Notes: a model not told the origin generated them from the sequence alone. Shown: positions 23,377 through 35,660, numbered from the stretch's first letter. The stretch: 64,000 bases of DNA from Amorphophallus konjac (GCA_022559845.1 CM040124.1:70207491-70271490); one strand, 5' to 3'. Numbers and translations: made by a program.

Positions 23377-25592
23377 TGACACCCTCTAGAGCGTCTTGCC
23401 CCGAGAGCGGCGGGACGAGTAATGCAGAGAGAGAGGATGGAACTTAATGTACAATTTCTAGAAGGAAATAAAGGAAGGAATGTTCAGATTCTTGTCTTCT
23501 GCCTTCATTCATGCTTTTCAATCCTGTACACATTGCTTGATGAAACAAGTCAGTTTTTCCATTCTGACTTGGCACCTTGCTTAATAAGTGGATGATTGTT
23601 TTGACTATCCTCGATAACGGGTCAAGGGGCCAAGCCTTTATCAATGAAGGCAAGGTAAAGTGAAATGGTGAATGCGACACACAGGCATACAAATGTAAAC
23701 AAGAATTAAAAGATGAAATGCATCACACAGATGCAATTTTTTTTATCTTTTTTATGTTTTGATTTTTGTCTCTTTTATTTTAATTTTTTTATTATTTTAT
23801 TGTTCCTTTTTTTGTTTTTGTTCTTTCTCTTTTTTTGTTATTTTGATTTTCTCTCTTTTTTTTGACACTTATTATAACAACTGGCATGGTTTTCGGATCA
23901 AGGTTGCTTACGAATTGTTCTATAAGTAGCTCAACACAAGGTCAACGTGCTTGACGTATCCCTCCCTAGACTTGACTTTGCCCTTTTGGAAACATGACTT
24001 GGATTTCTTTTATTGTGGGGACATATGTCCAAGGTATCACACATTTTTTGAAGTTTGGGATTCAGTGTAATTTTGTTACTAACGCCTGGTGATCGTCCAT
24101 ATGGCATTTGACCTTCATGGGGACCGGGTTTTCTCATGAACCTGCCAGGTATCCTGAACACACATCTAAGTTGATTTGGGCCTCTAGACTCCTTGAATGA
24201 CAATCCCGCCGGTTAAGACTTACCCTGATGACAACCGTCATGCCATGCTTAGGCTCCCAGTTGCTTCCGACCACAGGGATACACCCAAAAAGTGTTCAAG
24301 GTAAATGATTTGCCCGACCCGGGTCTATTTCCTTACAACTCTAGATGGTATGTGATGGAACACCTTGGAACCCTAACGGCCAATCGCACAATGCTGACCC
24401 GAAATCAGACGCCGTCGCACCAATAGGTGACGCGCTTGCATTGACCTAAGCCTGAGGTTACAATAAGAAGACATCAAGGTGGTAGATAGAGGTCTTGACT
24501 AGCCAGAAACACCGAGACTCCTTCACGGTGATAGCTTTTACTTTTCATAGTGGACAACCATGTGTGTTTTTGTTAAAACGAGGTCGCAGGCCTTAGCGGG
24601 GTTCACCCTTTAGGACCTCCATTGAGCCTTCATCTTCGGGAAGAGAAGGAAGAGTGCGGGGGACAAACCGTTTGAGAGGATCGGCAAAACCGTTAATCTG
24701 GCGAGCCAACAGGGGCCTACTTGACTTTCCCTTTTCGGGCAGCTTCGGACCAAGCCTCGAGTGTTTGTGCTTCGTTGTCCCTTTTGTATGACTTGACTTT
24801 TGTTTTTGTCGAGGGGTTTCCTTCATTAGAATCAGGCACGGTCACGACCAGGCATTTTCATTTGACTTTGAATTTTCATTTTGCCATTTTTTTTTGTTTT
24901 TGAGGGAGACATAGTCATTTGACATTTTTGGAATCCCTCTTATATGCCTGCGGGGACACTGTCCTCTTCTCGTGCTCTGACCCAGGTTCGAGGAGATGGA
25001 TCCTACTCTTGCCTTGAGGGGATTGTACTTCGGTTTCCTTATGCTCAGCGTTTTAAGGGCGCCGACTATCTCATCGGGTCGAAGAGGAAGAGAATAAAGA
25101 TTATGGCTTTCTTGGAGACCTTCGTGGCGAGGCCTCACCATAGGCGATGCTACCAAATTTTGGATAAAACAAGTGCGTACGTGCATGTTGCCCTCCTTTT
25201 AGTGGCATAAGTTGACATGGCTGGACAGGGATCTCCCCGGTTCTGGTAGACCAAGACCTGAGACCTACCAAGTCTTAATGGGCCCTATCTTGTCATGAAG
25301 GAGAGATGCAGTGACTTGACTCCATGATGATTACCAAGCATCGACATTTTTGTTTTGTTTTATTTTTGTGTGTTTTGTTTTGTTTTATTTTTATTTTTAT
25401 TTTGACATTTTTGACATTGATTTAAATAAAACCTGGGACTGACTACCAAATTACAACTCTCAATTGTGTGAAGAAGCACTTCGTGTTAAACAAATGCAAG
25501 CAACGATTCAAAGCGGCTTAACACAAAGGAGTGGTGACAAGACCAGAATCAGGCAGAAGATGTCTAAAAGGATTTACAAAATGGGAAAGAAA
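23377..25592. other. Noncoding spacer between two convergent genes
   Basis: About 2.2 kb with T-rich stretches (23735-23870, 25340-25410) and otherwise mixed sequence. Open frames are short, and I find no RT, RNase H, integrase, gag or protease motif on either strand. This is where a polymerase would be expected if the block were an ordinary Tat element with antisense cargo. Confidence 0.65.
23467..23472 (+). terminator. Candidate polyadenylation signal of the PMD gene
   Basis: AATAAA 90 bp after the stop codon at 23374-23376. Confidence 0.45.
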
Positions 25593-28500
25593 TCAGAGGA
25601 AAATGTGAGGGCTAAAGCCTCGAAAGCAGTGTGAGAACGGGCATATGCCCGAGGCAGTTGATGTGGCAAGAATCGGGTAGGACCCGGGATCGGGAGGAAT
25701 TAGAAGAAGAAATTGATAGATAGAGAGATGCGGATCCGGGGAATCCGGAAGTAACGAAGGGGAATCATGGGGGACATAATCCGGAGGTTCCGGAGGAGGA
25801 TGATGAGGGACGTGATGCCCTGGGAAAAGGTATGGAAAAAGGTAATTCGAAAGGGGGAAAAGAACGACGGACGTGATGTTCAGGAAGAACAAGAGGATGA
25901 ATTGGAAGAAAGGAAGATCCGTAGGAAAAGGACAGAAGGATAAATTGAAAAAGATAGGAAGGTCCAGAGGTTCCGGGAAGATGTGAAAAAGGCGGGCACA
26001 ATGCTTTACAGGGAGGTTCAAAGAATAAGATGAGAAATCTGGTGGTTCCGGAGGGTGATAAGGAAGAGGGACACGGTGCCCTGGAAAAATAAGAGAACGA
26101 ATCGAGGAGTTCAGAGGTTCCAGATGGAAACGGGGATGAGAGATGGATAAAGACAGGGAATTAAACAGGGAGGGGTCCGGAGGCTTCGGACAAGGAGGAA
26201 TATGAGGGTCCACGGACCCTAGAGAAGAGGGGGAGTTTGATTGCGTAGATTTAGATGATGGAAAGCGCCCCCTCAGCCAATGGATTGCCCATAAAAAGAA
26301 GTTGAATAGCAGCAAGAGCAGTGATGGAATGGGATAGGAAGTGGATGGACCAATGAGGGCTCCCTCAACAAGGGATTTCTTGTCCTTGAGCTTAGCTTTA
26401 TGCTTTCCTTTCTTTTTGGTAGATACTCTCGTACAGTGCAGCCCCTTATACTTCAACATAACTTCTTGGCCTCTTGGCCTCACATGCCCTCTCCAGCGAG
26501 GTGCCCGGATAGATGACCTTGTTTCTCCCTGATCATCTTGCTCAATTGGTGTAGTTGGTGACCACATGTTCTCGGTCGGTGAACTTTTAATAAGATCTCT
26601 TGGACATTCAAAAATGAACGGTAACTCTTTTGGCAAATAATCATAGCAAAAATTTGAGAGTTTTGTTTGTAGAGCAGGAATGTTGACATGGGGTGGCTCT
26701 TTTGGAAATAACTCCCTTGCTAAGTGGAGGGTATCTATCATAGGAAGTTTGACCTTTGGTACAAGGAGCTTTATATTTGGTGCACTGTCCAAGGTCGTTG
26801 GAATATTATGCGTGAATATGTTTGGTAGCATAGGCATTCGCCTCTTGCGTGGAAGTTGGTGCTGAATAGACATAATGTCAAAAGCTTTCAGCAAGGACTG
26901 TCCTGACCTGCCCTTGAGCATAGAGTTCATCATCTCCTTTGCAGTGGAATGTGTCATCACTATGCTTGAGGAGAACCCCTTCTCTTGATTAGCCATTTGA
27001 ACTATGACCGAATAAGGGGTAATGAGAGCATTGAAAGTGTCTTGGCAAACGAGGAATGCGACCTTTATTGTTTTGGCCCTAGATTTGCTCAACACCAACT
27101 CTTGAGAGTCCTTCTTGGTGGACATTGGTGTAGGTGGAGGTTCGGCCTTCTCAAAGATGTCTGGCACAAGAACCCGAATCGGCATTAGGCAAATGAAAGC
27201 TTGGGTTTTGAATGACATAGCCGTGACCAAGTTCTTCTTGCCTGGTTCTTGCACATCATCATCTAGACATGTACTTGTAGGAGTACACCCACTCCAAGGG
27301 GAGGTGTAAGGAGGCAAGATGGAGGTGGAAGGCTCAATAAATGATAGATGTTTAATGGAAGGTGCTGTAGAAAGGGTAGGTGGAGGTTGAAACACGGCGA
27401 GCTTCTCCCCTTGCTCGGGAGCAGACAAGGTTGGCTCGGGTGCAAAAATAGATGGGCCCTGCTCAGGATTAATCACGGGTTTGGGTAAGGGGTCGAGTGG
27501 AGGGATAGGAATGGTTGGGTTCGGGGTTATAGGGATAATGGAGGCCTTAAGTGGCGGCGATGGAGGGTTACTTGGTTGGGGACAAGGGCTACTGGGAGGC
27601 TCAGTGGTGTCTGATGGTGTGGATGTTATTTGTGTAGTTGGAGAGAGAGGGGTAATCATAATGGTATGAGGCTTGGTACGTAGGAAACATCGAGTTTTGG
27701 TGGTACGTAAGGGGTTCAAGGTGAGGGGTGATTCACGGTGCATTGACGTGGGTTGTTGGAGCATGGACCCACCATCGTAACACCATGTGATTTCATAGGT
27801 AGGGGTAGGGATAGTGGCTATTTCATGGTGCATCGACGTGGGTTGCTGGAGTATTGACCCATCATCGTAACACCGCGATGTCTCATAAACATGGGTAGGG
27901 GTAGTGGCTTCATCCTGAGGAGGGGGTTCTTGTGGAAGCGGTGGAAGGGGGAAACGAAGAAAATTTGGAGTAGGTGCATCTTCAAAATCTTCACAAATTT
28001 CATCATGTGCCATTTCCACTTCTTCATAATCATCCAGTTCAAATGGACGCCATGGTGGAGACGTATTGATGAGGGGAGGTGATGTATATTAATAGAGAGG
28101 ATTTTGCGTATATGGATGTGGAGGCGGAGGGCCGTGTGACTGAGTGCGATAAATGAGTGGTGGGCGAACGACGTCCACTTGATTGTAAAGTCTTAGAAGA
28201 ACATCTTGCTCACTCATATTCTCAATGCCATACTCCTCTCTTCTCTCCTTCCAATCCCTCTCCATTTTGGTAATGTTATTCATGAAAGCATGAAGGGGAT
28301 TGACTTGAGGAGGAGAATGAGGCGGTCGCATACTTGGGACCCTCTTTAATTGTTCGTCCATTTGATCAATTTTATCAATGATAGCTTGTTGGAGAGGTGT
28401 GACTTGTGAAGTTGAGAGTCGACTTTGAGACCTTGGAGGGATAACTTGACATGTAGGCTGTGAAGAAGAAAGGGAGTGAGGTTTGCCGATGGAATCACCC

Positions 28501-28979
28501 GGTCGAACCGGGGTACGAGGGACAGCCAGATTTTGGGACCATGAGAGATGCTAAAATGAGGGCGGTGGTTGGCCCATGTGGTCCTTAAAAGGAGCAGTAG
28601 GAGGACCACCTATGGCGCATGGATGACCCAGGGAAGAGGGTGAGGTAGATCCCCTCTTAATGACAGCCTGGATGGCTTCAAGTTGTTGAGGGGTAAGGGA
28701 GTCGATGTGAGGAGCTAGGACATTTAAGGCATAGGGGGCACTAATGGAGGGGCAAGCTCCCCTGGCAGTGGCTTGCACTTCATGTGAGGACTTATGGATT
28801 TGATCATGGTCCATGGTGTGGATATGGGCATAGGACGTAGAAACAGGGTGAGACTCCTCATAGAAATCACAATGAGAGTGATGGACATGAGGGGTACGTG
28901 ATGAATTAAAGTGACCATCCTCATGGTCATAAAAAGTGTAACTAGGCATGCTAGACACTTTACCAGAACGCAACATCAT
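25593..28979 (-). pseudogene. Unrecognised large protein, His/Pro-rich with one membrane segment
   Basis: I do not recognise this gene. From the ATG at 28979 (MMLRSGKVSS) one frame runs 1,129 codons to the stop at 25593-25595, broken only by a TAG near 28551 and a TAA at 28089-28091, with no frameshift. In order: a His-rich start; a Gln/Leu helix (LTPQQLEAIQAVIK); an amphipathic helix (MERDWKERREEYGIENMSEQ); about 300 Pro/Ser/Thr-rich residues with two near-copies of a TTPTHVYETSRCYDDGSIL-type block; a non-repetitive globular-looking part (IKVAFLVCQDTFNALITPYS, ANIFTHNIP-type region, LPKELPFIFECPRDL); a Lys-rich patch (KKKGKHKAKLKDKK); a hydrophobic segment (PSLLLLLFNFFLWAIHWL) that could span a membrane; and a Pro-rich tail with recurring PPEPPD. 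An envelope-like or extra-ORF retroelement product is possible but unproven. Confidence 0.55.
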
Positions 28980-29138
28980 GATGAAATCAAACCATGTGCT
29001 TACAAACAATTTGGCAAAGATTATCAAGCAAGTGGATGTTTACGTTCTTTTTTTTTGTTTTATTATTTTTTTGATTTTTAGCATATTTTTTTCACAAATC
29101 AGATGTTCACACAAAAGGTAGGACCCTAGTCACAATTT

Positions 29139-29157
29139 TGGCCACCGTCGTGCCAAC
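29139..29157 (-). other. Tat-like primer binding site, tentative
   Basis: The minus strand reads GTTGGCACGACGGTGGCCA. This resembles the site TCTGGCACGCCCGGTGGGA next to the 5' LTR of element D (one gap and a few mismatches) and lies about 160 bp before the start of the unrecognised large frame. If real, the block 20-31 kb is a minus-strand Tat-type element whose 5' LTR lies above 29160. The expected LTR end (CA) is not obvious. Confidence 0.4.
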
Positions 29158-30205
29158 TAAGGTCACTCGTCTCACCACGAATGGGTCGACTAACTCTAGG
29201 GAACTTCAATGGTACAACCAACCTAGTGAACGAAGAGGGAATCCTTCGCTGTCGGGGACTTACGGAGGTCCCGATGGAGGAAATCCTAGTCCATTGAGAG
29301 GAATTCCCAACGGGGAGTCCTTCCTTCATAGAGAGAGGGTAACCCTAGAAAAGTAAAAAAAAGGGGAAGATGGTATGCAATGTAGTGCTGAATTTAACAA
29401 AAGATGTGTAAACAGACAATAAATATATAAGACAACAGAGATTGAACAAACATCACAAAGCTCCTTTTTCGTAACGACGCGAACCTCTTAAGATCTCACA
29501 AGGGACCATGGGGTAATGCATGTGGTGCACGAGGGATGAAATTAAAATTGCAAGAGTACTACTGGGAGCACGAATGTAGCGCGCACAGGCGCAATAAGGA
29601 GGGGCACACGCAGGTGCCAAGTGGAGGGGCACACATGGGTGCCAAAAATACATGGGTAACCAAAGAAAATAAAAAGATGTCCCACCGTGATCGCCAAGAG
29701 ATGTGGACCACGAAATCGTGCCGATGAGAGAGAAGGAGGTGGACGAGGATGAGTTACTGGGCGATATAGGAAAGGTGGTGGAAAATACGACATGAAGGAA
29801 ACACTCTAGTGGAACACGGAGAAACTAGACTTATCCAATCTCCGGTATAAGGCGGAGATAGGGATCCGAAGATCCTCTCACGCAAGCTAACTACCTCTTC
29901 AACAGGCGTGGCCTGTTGTTTCGGGAGCATCTTTTAATATACCGGGTATTGAGATAGAATATGCTGAGACTCTAGGCAACGATGGAATGCAAGATGTTGA
30001 CATGAGTAACGGCGAGGATGTAAGTAGCGTCACAAGAACGGGGAATAGGGGGGATACAAATTGGGTAGTGAAACGCTAGGAGAATACCCGGCGGGGGTTG
30101 TCTCCATCGAGTTCAGGAACAAGGGGACAAACGAAGTGAAGACACGAAATTATAACCGAATATCACTCACTAGGAAATCATGACAGTAATATAAACGAAA
30201 GCGAA

Positions 30206-30400
30206 CCACCGCGAGACATTGGTCTTTGTGAGATTTTTATAGAAATATATATATAGCAGTAAGTATATATATGTACAGTAAACAACCACTAGACATTAGT
30301 TTTTGTGGAATTTTTATAAATATATATATATATATAGTAGTAAATATATATATATATACAGTAAACCACCACTAGACATTGGTCTTTGCGGGATTTTAGC
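30206..30400. repeat. About 80-bp tandem repeat with TA-rich core, 2.5 units
   Basis: Units start at about 30206, 30284 and 30364 with AACCACCRCKAGACATTGGT-like sequence, followed by TTTGTGRGATTTTTAT and a (TA)n run. Confidence 0.75.
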
Positions 30401-30775
30401 AAAAATAAAAATATCAGGAATGAAATGACAGAACGAAAATTACGGAATGAAACTTCCACGAGGAACTTGTTCCATTCACGGGGTTTGAACAAAAATAAAA
30501 ATGATAGGAATGAAATGACAAAATGAGGATTACAGAATGAAACCTTCCCGAAGAACTAGTTCCATTCACGGGATTTGAATAGAAATAAAAAAAATAACAG
30601 GAATGAAATGACAGAACGAAAATTACAGAATGAAACCTCCGCGAGGAACTTGTTCCATTCAGCGGGGTTTGAATAAAAATAAAAATAACGGGAATGAAAT
30701 GACAGAATGAAGATTACAAAATGAAACCCCCACGAGGAACTTGTTCCATTCACGGGATTTGAACAGAAATTAAAT
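30399..30775. repeat. About 90-bp tandem repeat, four units
   Basis: Units start near 30399, 30488, 30577 and 30669 with AAAAATAAAAAT-type sequence followed by GGAATGAAATGACAGAA. Each contains GAGGAACTTGTTCCATTC, a near-palindrome (GGAACttGTTCC). A partial fifth copy begins near 30757. Confidence 0.85.
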
Positions 30776-31083
30776 GGGGAGGGGAACCGGCACGGGGAAT
30801 GATCCTCCGCATGGGTGAGAGATACCGCCGTGGGAAATGACTCTCCGCGCGGTGTTGATGCAGGAATACCGCTGTGGGAAATGACACTCCACGCGATGTT
30901 GAGGGTGCGATCGCCAGGGGCTGAGAACCTCACAATGAAAGATTCTGATCGCGTTCGTCTCGGGAGTTGATACAGTGCGGGTCCTTTCTTCCTATTCTGT
31001 CAGCCGACCGACGAAGAGGGCTTCCTCCGGTTGCCCTGGTTGATGTTATCCCTTTTTTATTTGATGTATTTTTTTATATTATT

Positions 31084-33100
31084 TTGAGAGAGATCTAGAG
31101 AGAGAAAGAGAAATCGGGAGATATGAGAAAAATAAAGATAGAAATCGAGATATAAAAAAGATATAGAGAGAGTGGGATATAAAAAATAAAAATAGAAATA
31201 TTAAACATGTCTAAGAAGATAGAGAGAAAAAAGATTTTTTTTATTTTATTTTGAGAGAGAGAGAGATGATAAAAAGGGATAGAAAATAGAGAGAGGCGGA
31301 GATAAAGATTTAATAACGAAGAATAAAAATAGAGAGGGGAAAATAGAAAAATGGGAAATAAATGAGGGTTTAATAATAATATGCGAGTATATATACAGAG
31401 AGAGAGAAAGAAATATTATCTTTATTATTATTATTATTATTATTATTATTTCATTTCTTTTATTTTGATGAGTGCCAAGAGAGAGAAGAGAGAGGGGAGA
31501 GAGGAAGAGAGTGAGAGAGAGAAAGAGAGAGAAAAAGAGAGAGATCGAGAGAGGGAGAGAGGTAGAGAGAGATATTTTGTGAAAAAAAATAATAAAATAA
31601 GAGAGAGGGAGTTTTTGTGAGAAAAAATATAAAATAAGAGAGAGAGAGTGAGATAGAAGAGAGAGAGAGAGGGAGAGAGAAGGAGAGAGATCGAGAGAGA
31701 TCGAGAGAGGGAGACGAGAGAGAGAGAGAGATCACAAGAGAGAAGAGAGAGATCGTGGGGAGAAAGGGAGAAGAAGAGAGAGAACGCGAGAGGGATAAAG
31801 AGAAAGAGAAAGGGAGAGAGAGATCGTGAGAGAAAGGGAGGGGGTTTGAGAGATAAAGAGAGAAATATGGTGGAGAGAGATAGAGAGACGAGGGAGGTGG
31901 GGGAGCTCGATGACGACGTGGCCGGGGATGTCAAACGGCAGTGGAGGGAGCAGTGGGCTCGTGGCGATGGCAGCGGTGGGGTTTGTGGGGAGTGGAGAGA
32001 CAGGCGGACGGCGGCGTGGAAGGGAGGGCTCGCGAGCAAGGAAAGGGGAGGCCGGAGGTGGTTGGCAAGGGCGTCGCGGCGGCGTGGAAGGGAGGGTGCA
32101 GCGTTGGTTGGCAGTGGCTGCGTGGGGTGGCCGACGGCGACTGTGGCAACGGCGAGATGGTCGGGGGACTGGGAGGGTTAGTGCAATGGAGAGGGGGATC
32201 ACCGGGGGTGATGTGGGGTTGTGAGAGAGATGGGTGAGATGGCTGCGGTGTGGAGGGGACGAAGAGGAGGGGAGGGAGTTGCAGGTGGAGACGGTGGCCA
32301 CGGCGTGGCATGAAGTGCTGGGAGATGCAGGTTGGGCCGAGGTGGTTTAGAGAGAGAGAGACACGTGTGAGAGAGGGAGTTCGACCAGGGGTTCGACGGC
32401 TGTGGGTGCAACGGGAGGATGGCCGGTGGTGGTTTTTACGATGGGAGGAGGCTGAAGGAAAGAGAGGGTCAGAGAGATGGAGTCGACGGCGGGTTGGCCG
32501 TGGGCAACGGGCTCCTGGAGATGGCCGGAGGTGCCGTGGAGGGGAGATGCTCGGCGGCGGGTTGGCCATGGATGACGAGGGAGACGCAGAGGGAGAGGGG
32601 ACCGACAGTGGGAGTGGAGGGTGGCGCACCGGCGGTGTGCGGAGGTTTAGAGAGAGGGGTCGTGAGAGGTTGGCGACGGTCGGGGTTATGGCAGTGGGTT
32701 GAAGAGAGGGAGAGAGGAGGCTCGGTCGTTACATGCAGAGGGTGAAGGGGAGGTTATGTGGAGGGTGCACTGGCGTGGGACTCATGGTGACAGTAGAGAG
32801 AGGGATGAGGGCTAGAGAGAGAGAGAGATGGGGAGGGTGAGCTTGTGTGTGTGAGCTAAAGAGAGAGAGGGGCTGGGTGAGAGGGCCGGCCGGCGGTGGA
32901 TGTGGGTGGAGTGGTGCAGCGGTGCTGACGAGGTGAAGTGAGGAAAAGGAGAGGTGGAGTGGTGAGAGGGAGTGTAGGCGGTGGTCGTTGGCGGTGAAGA
33001 TGAGGGCTCTGCGGCGATGGTGTAGGGTGTTTGGTGGAGAGGGGAGGGAGTGTAGATAAAGGAGAGGGGGTACGTGGGTGAGAAGAGAGGGAAGGGGGGG
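31084..33100. repeat. GA-rich low-complexity tract
   Basis: Two kilobases dominated on the plus strand by GAGAGA, becoming G-rich (GGTGG, GGAGG) towards 33100. It includes a (TTA)n microsatellite at about 31425-31452. Long open frames occur on both strands only because the composition lacks stop codons; they have biased composition and no domain, and I do not call them genes. The tract directly precedes the 5' LTR of element D. Confidence 0.8.
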
Positions 33101-35542
33101 TGTTGACGCCTGGAAAATGAGCAGGGGCGGAAACAGAATTGAAAAGAAGATCAGACCAACAGTAAAAGATCAATGATGAAGCTCGTCAACCATCTACCCG
33201 GCCGAAGCCTTTTCCCGGCCAAGCTGATGTCCGATGCCATTGTCAGTCAGACGACGGCACTGATGAAATAGCAGTCACCTGGCTGAAGTCTTTCCAGGCT
33301 AAAGCTGATGTCTGGTCTTGTCACCGTTCAGGTGACGATACCGATGAGATGATGTCCGACTTTGTCATCATTCAGATGGCAATACCGATGAAACCCCAGT
33401 CTACCGACTGATGAAAATCTATGAATGATCTCAATGGAAACTGTGTCACCAGTGGAGGGCCTTCTCGAGTTCTGATACATTTGAAGGACTAATAAAGGCC
33501 GAGGAGTATGTGAGGTCTAAAAAGCCCTAAATGGGCCTATAAAAGTGGCGCCGAGATCCCCTTGTCGAAGCCCAAAAGCGGCACCGAGAAGCTGAAGTCC
33601 CACGCACCGAGAGGTCTGCCTACGATTGAGGCGCGCCGGGACAGGCCGGCCGATAGGATACCAAGGAGGGATATAAAACCCCCTCATTCGAAGAGAAAAA
33701 AAGAGGAGGCATCTCCAGATAGCCAGATAAAAAAGGAGAGAAGAGAAGAAAAGCTGCTGCGAGGTCTGAAGGAAGGAAAAGGTGGGGTGCTAGGGGAGGG
33801 AGAGGAGTCAATGCTCCGCCCTCCCCTCCCCTTTATTGCTGTCTTTCCTTCCTGCTTCCCTTTTTTTTGATGTATAAGCTTCGATTCTGTTTTCCGCTTT
33901 CGAAGTGAAGAGATCTCCCTGTTGTCGAGGAGATAGAGTATTAGTCTATTTTTCCTCTCTCCTTCCCCTTGTTCTATGAATGATGTAAACGATGAAACAG
34001 TGAAATGCAATTTCACGGCTGTTCCGATGAAATGGTACTGGTTGGCCCTTTTCTCCCTGTGCTCTCTCTTTCGGAATGTATGTTATCCCCCGCGTGCATT
34101 AATTGCTCGGATGCTTAGAATTCTAGTGATTTCTTGTGCCTATATGCATGCTTGTTTCAGATGGGAAGGAGGTAACAGAGCCCCAATCCTTACCGTGGAT
34201 CTTTGGGCTTTGTCCCCCTCTCTCCCTCGATGACATCGATGATTTAAACGTTGCGAAGTCCGTAGTCCTCTCAAGTTTCCCAAGCCATTGGGGCTATTAC
34301 AGGGATCAGAGACAGTCATCTCTTGATCTCCTGGATGGTCGGCGATATGAATGGCATAAAGCATGTTCCAGAGGGTTCGAACGCCTGGTGACTTCAATCC
34401 CTCGAATCCCTTCTATCCATGTGACTCCTTGATGTTAATCTGGTAACTTGGTAGAGCCCTCGGTCCCTTCCTCGGTTGCATCCTAAAACCCCCCAGCCGT
34501 TATCTGAATCCCAGGAAAAATCCCTAAAATAGAGCACCGTAAAACCCCACAAACCTTTCCGGTGCCATGAATAGCTCCCGGCGCGGCCCTCAGCGCGCCG
34601 GGAACCTCACGCCGAGAGCTCCCTCCTCCTTCTTTAAACCATGCCGGGAACCTCACGTCGAGATCTCCCTCCTCCTTCTTTAAAGCCATGCCAAGAACCT
34701 CATGCCGAGAACCCATTCCCCCCGCGCCGGGAAGCCTGCCTATGCTCGTTATTGCTGCGCCGAGAGCCTCTCCTCCTCTGCCCAATCTTTGAGCACCCTG
34801 CCACACTAATTCGAGGGATATCTACAAGTCACAGGGTACACCCCATGGAATAAATAAACGGGGAACCATCCCCAACATCACACCGTGCCAAGGCCCAATG
34901 CCTTTCTCTTTCGGTTTTCATCCCGGCACTCCGTGGATGATCACCTATTTCTCCTTGGGCATGTTCCAAGTTGAGGGGAGATGCTGCCGAAATCTAGTCC
35001 AATGTCATCAACCCCAATGAGTCAAGGGAGTGTCACCGATACACTTCCCATCCGGCTCCATCTTCGGGGGAAACGAACCTATTTGGAGCATCCGGTCAAG
35101 TGGAAGTGTCAAAAGGGAATACCCTAATGACTAGCCGAATTCCGTCCCGCCACTGCGTGGATGGTCTTCTATCCTTACCCGGCATGGCTCAAAGTTAAAG
35201 GTTGTGCCACCCGATTTAGTCCGTTGAACTAAATAAATCCGCCCTCCATTCGTCCTCTTCCATAAGCATGAAGCCTTAATTTCGCACATTAGTATTTTGA
35301 CTGCCTTCTGAGGCCTCCTATTTTGGCGTTTAATTAAGGGTTGTCCTTCTTAGTAAGGGCGTAATTAACGTCATAGCTTTTATGGTATGGCGGACTTTTG
35401 GTTTCGACTCAGACTTCACAATCGACTGACCAAGTCAAGTCGAGCGCACAATGAAATCGGCACACATGTGACTGGCACGCCTAACAAACCAATAAATCAA
35501 TAAATAAATAAGTAATGAAAGAAATAAAATCCCGCGTCCACA
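33101..35542 (+). repeat. 5' LTR of element D (2,442 bp)
   Basis: Begins TGTTGACGCC after a G-run and ends CA at 35542, four bases before the primer site. Bases 33101-34412 match 53827-55138. The rest (34413-35542) has no second copy in the window. It contains a TATA box at 33537-33544, a second TATAAAA at about 33670, and three imperfect units of about 50 bp at 34585-34740 built on CCGGGAACCTCACGCCGAGA. Short frames inside (for example 33562-33870) repeat in the 3' LTR and show no sign of being genes. Confidence 0.88.
33537..33544 (+). promoter_or_regulatory. TATA box of element D 5' LTR
   Basis: CTATAAAA at offset 436 in the LTR, conserved at 54263-54270 in the 3' LTR. It implies a U3 of about 0.46 kb and a long transcribed R-U5 leader of nearly 2 kb. 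Confidence 0.65.
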
Positions 35543-35546
35543 AGTC

Positions 35547-35563
35547 TGGCACGCCCGGTGGGA
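35547..35563 (+). other. Primer binding site of element D
   Basis: TGGCACGCCCGGTGGGA, four bases inside the LTR end, is the form of PBS seen in Tat-lineage elements. I do not assign the tRNA. Confidence 0.7.
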
Positions 35564-35660
35564 CTGAGTCTCCCTTCATCTCTACGCCAAAATAGGAGGC
35601 CCAGTGGGCCCCCCCCTCAAATTTCTGATTCTGTGCTTTCTCTATTTTCAGGAAGCTACG

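Larger units (their letters stand above)
29160..31083. other. Noncoding region right of the unrecognised gene, possible LTR/leader
   Basis: No coding region can be supported. It contains purine-rich GGGGA segments, (TA)n stretches at 30245-30360 and two sets of tandem repeats listed separately. By position it could be the 5' LTR of a minus-strand element C, but I found no second copy in 19999-20765 where its partner would be. The partner may have been removed when the Tekay-like element landed at 19998. Confidence 0.45.

Noticed and set aside
24842..25210. Overlapping frames at 24842-25186 (minus) and 24944-25210 (plus) as candidate small genes
   Set aside because: About 90-115 codons, no recognisable motif, no paired copy; they lie in spacer sequence and I could not tell them from chance.
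26341..27669. Several plus-strand Gly-rich frames opposite the large minus-strand frame
   Set aside because: They are shadows of the Pro-rich minus-strand coding sequence.
31381..33173. Long open frames on both strands in the GA-rich tract (for example 31446-32039 and 31931-32629 minus, 32250-32702 plus)
   Set aside because: They are compositional: purine- or pyrimidine-only sequence lacks stop codons. The peptides are RE/RERE or SL/SP repeats and overlap in several frames.
33562..33870. A 102-codon frame (MSKPKSGTEKL...) repeated at 54288-54596
   Set aside because: It lies within the LTR of element D and is duplicated only because the LTR is; it shows no domain and is better read as transcribed leader.
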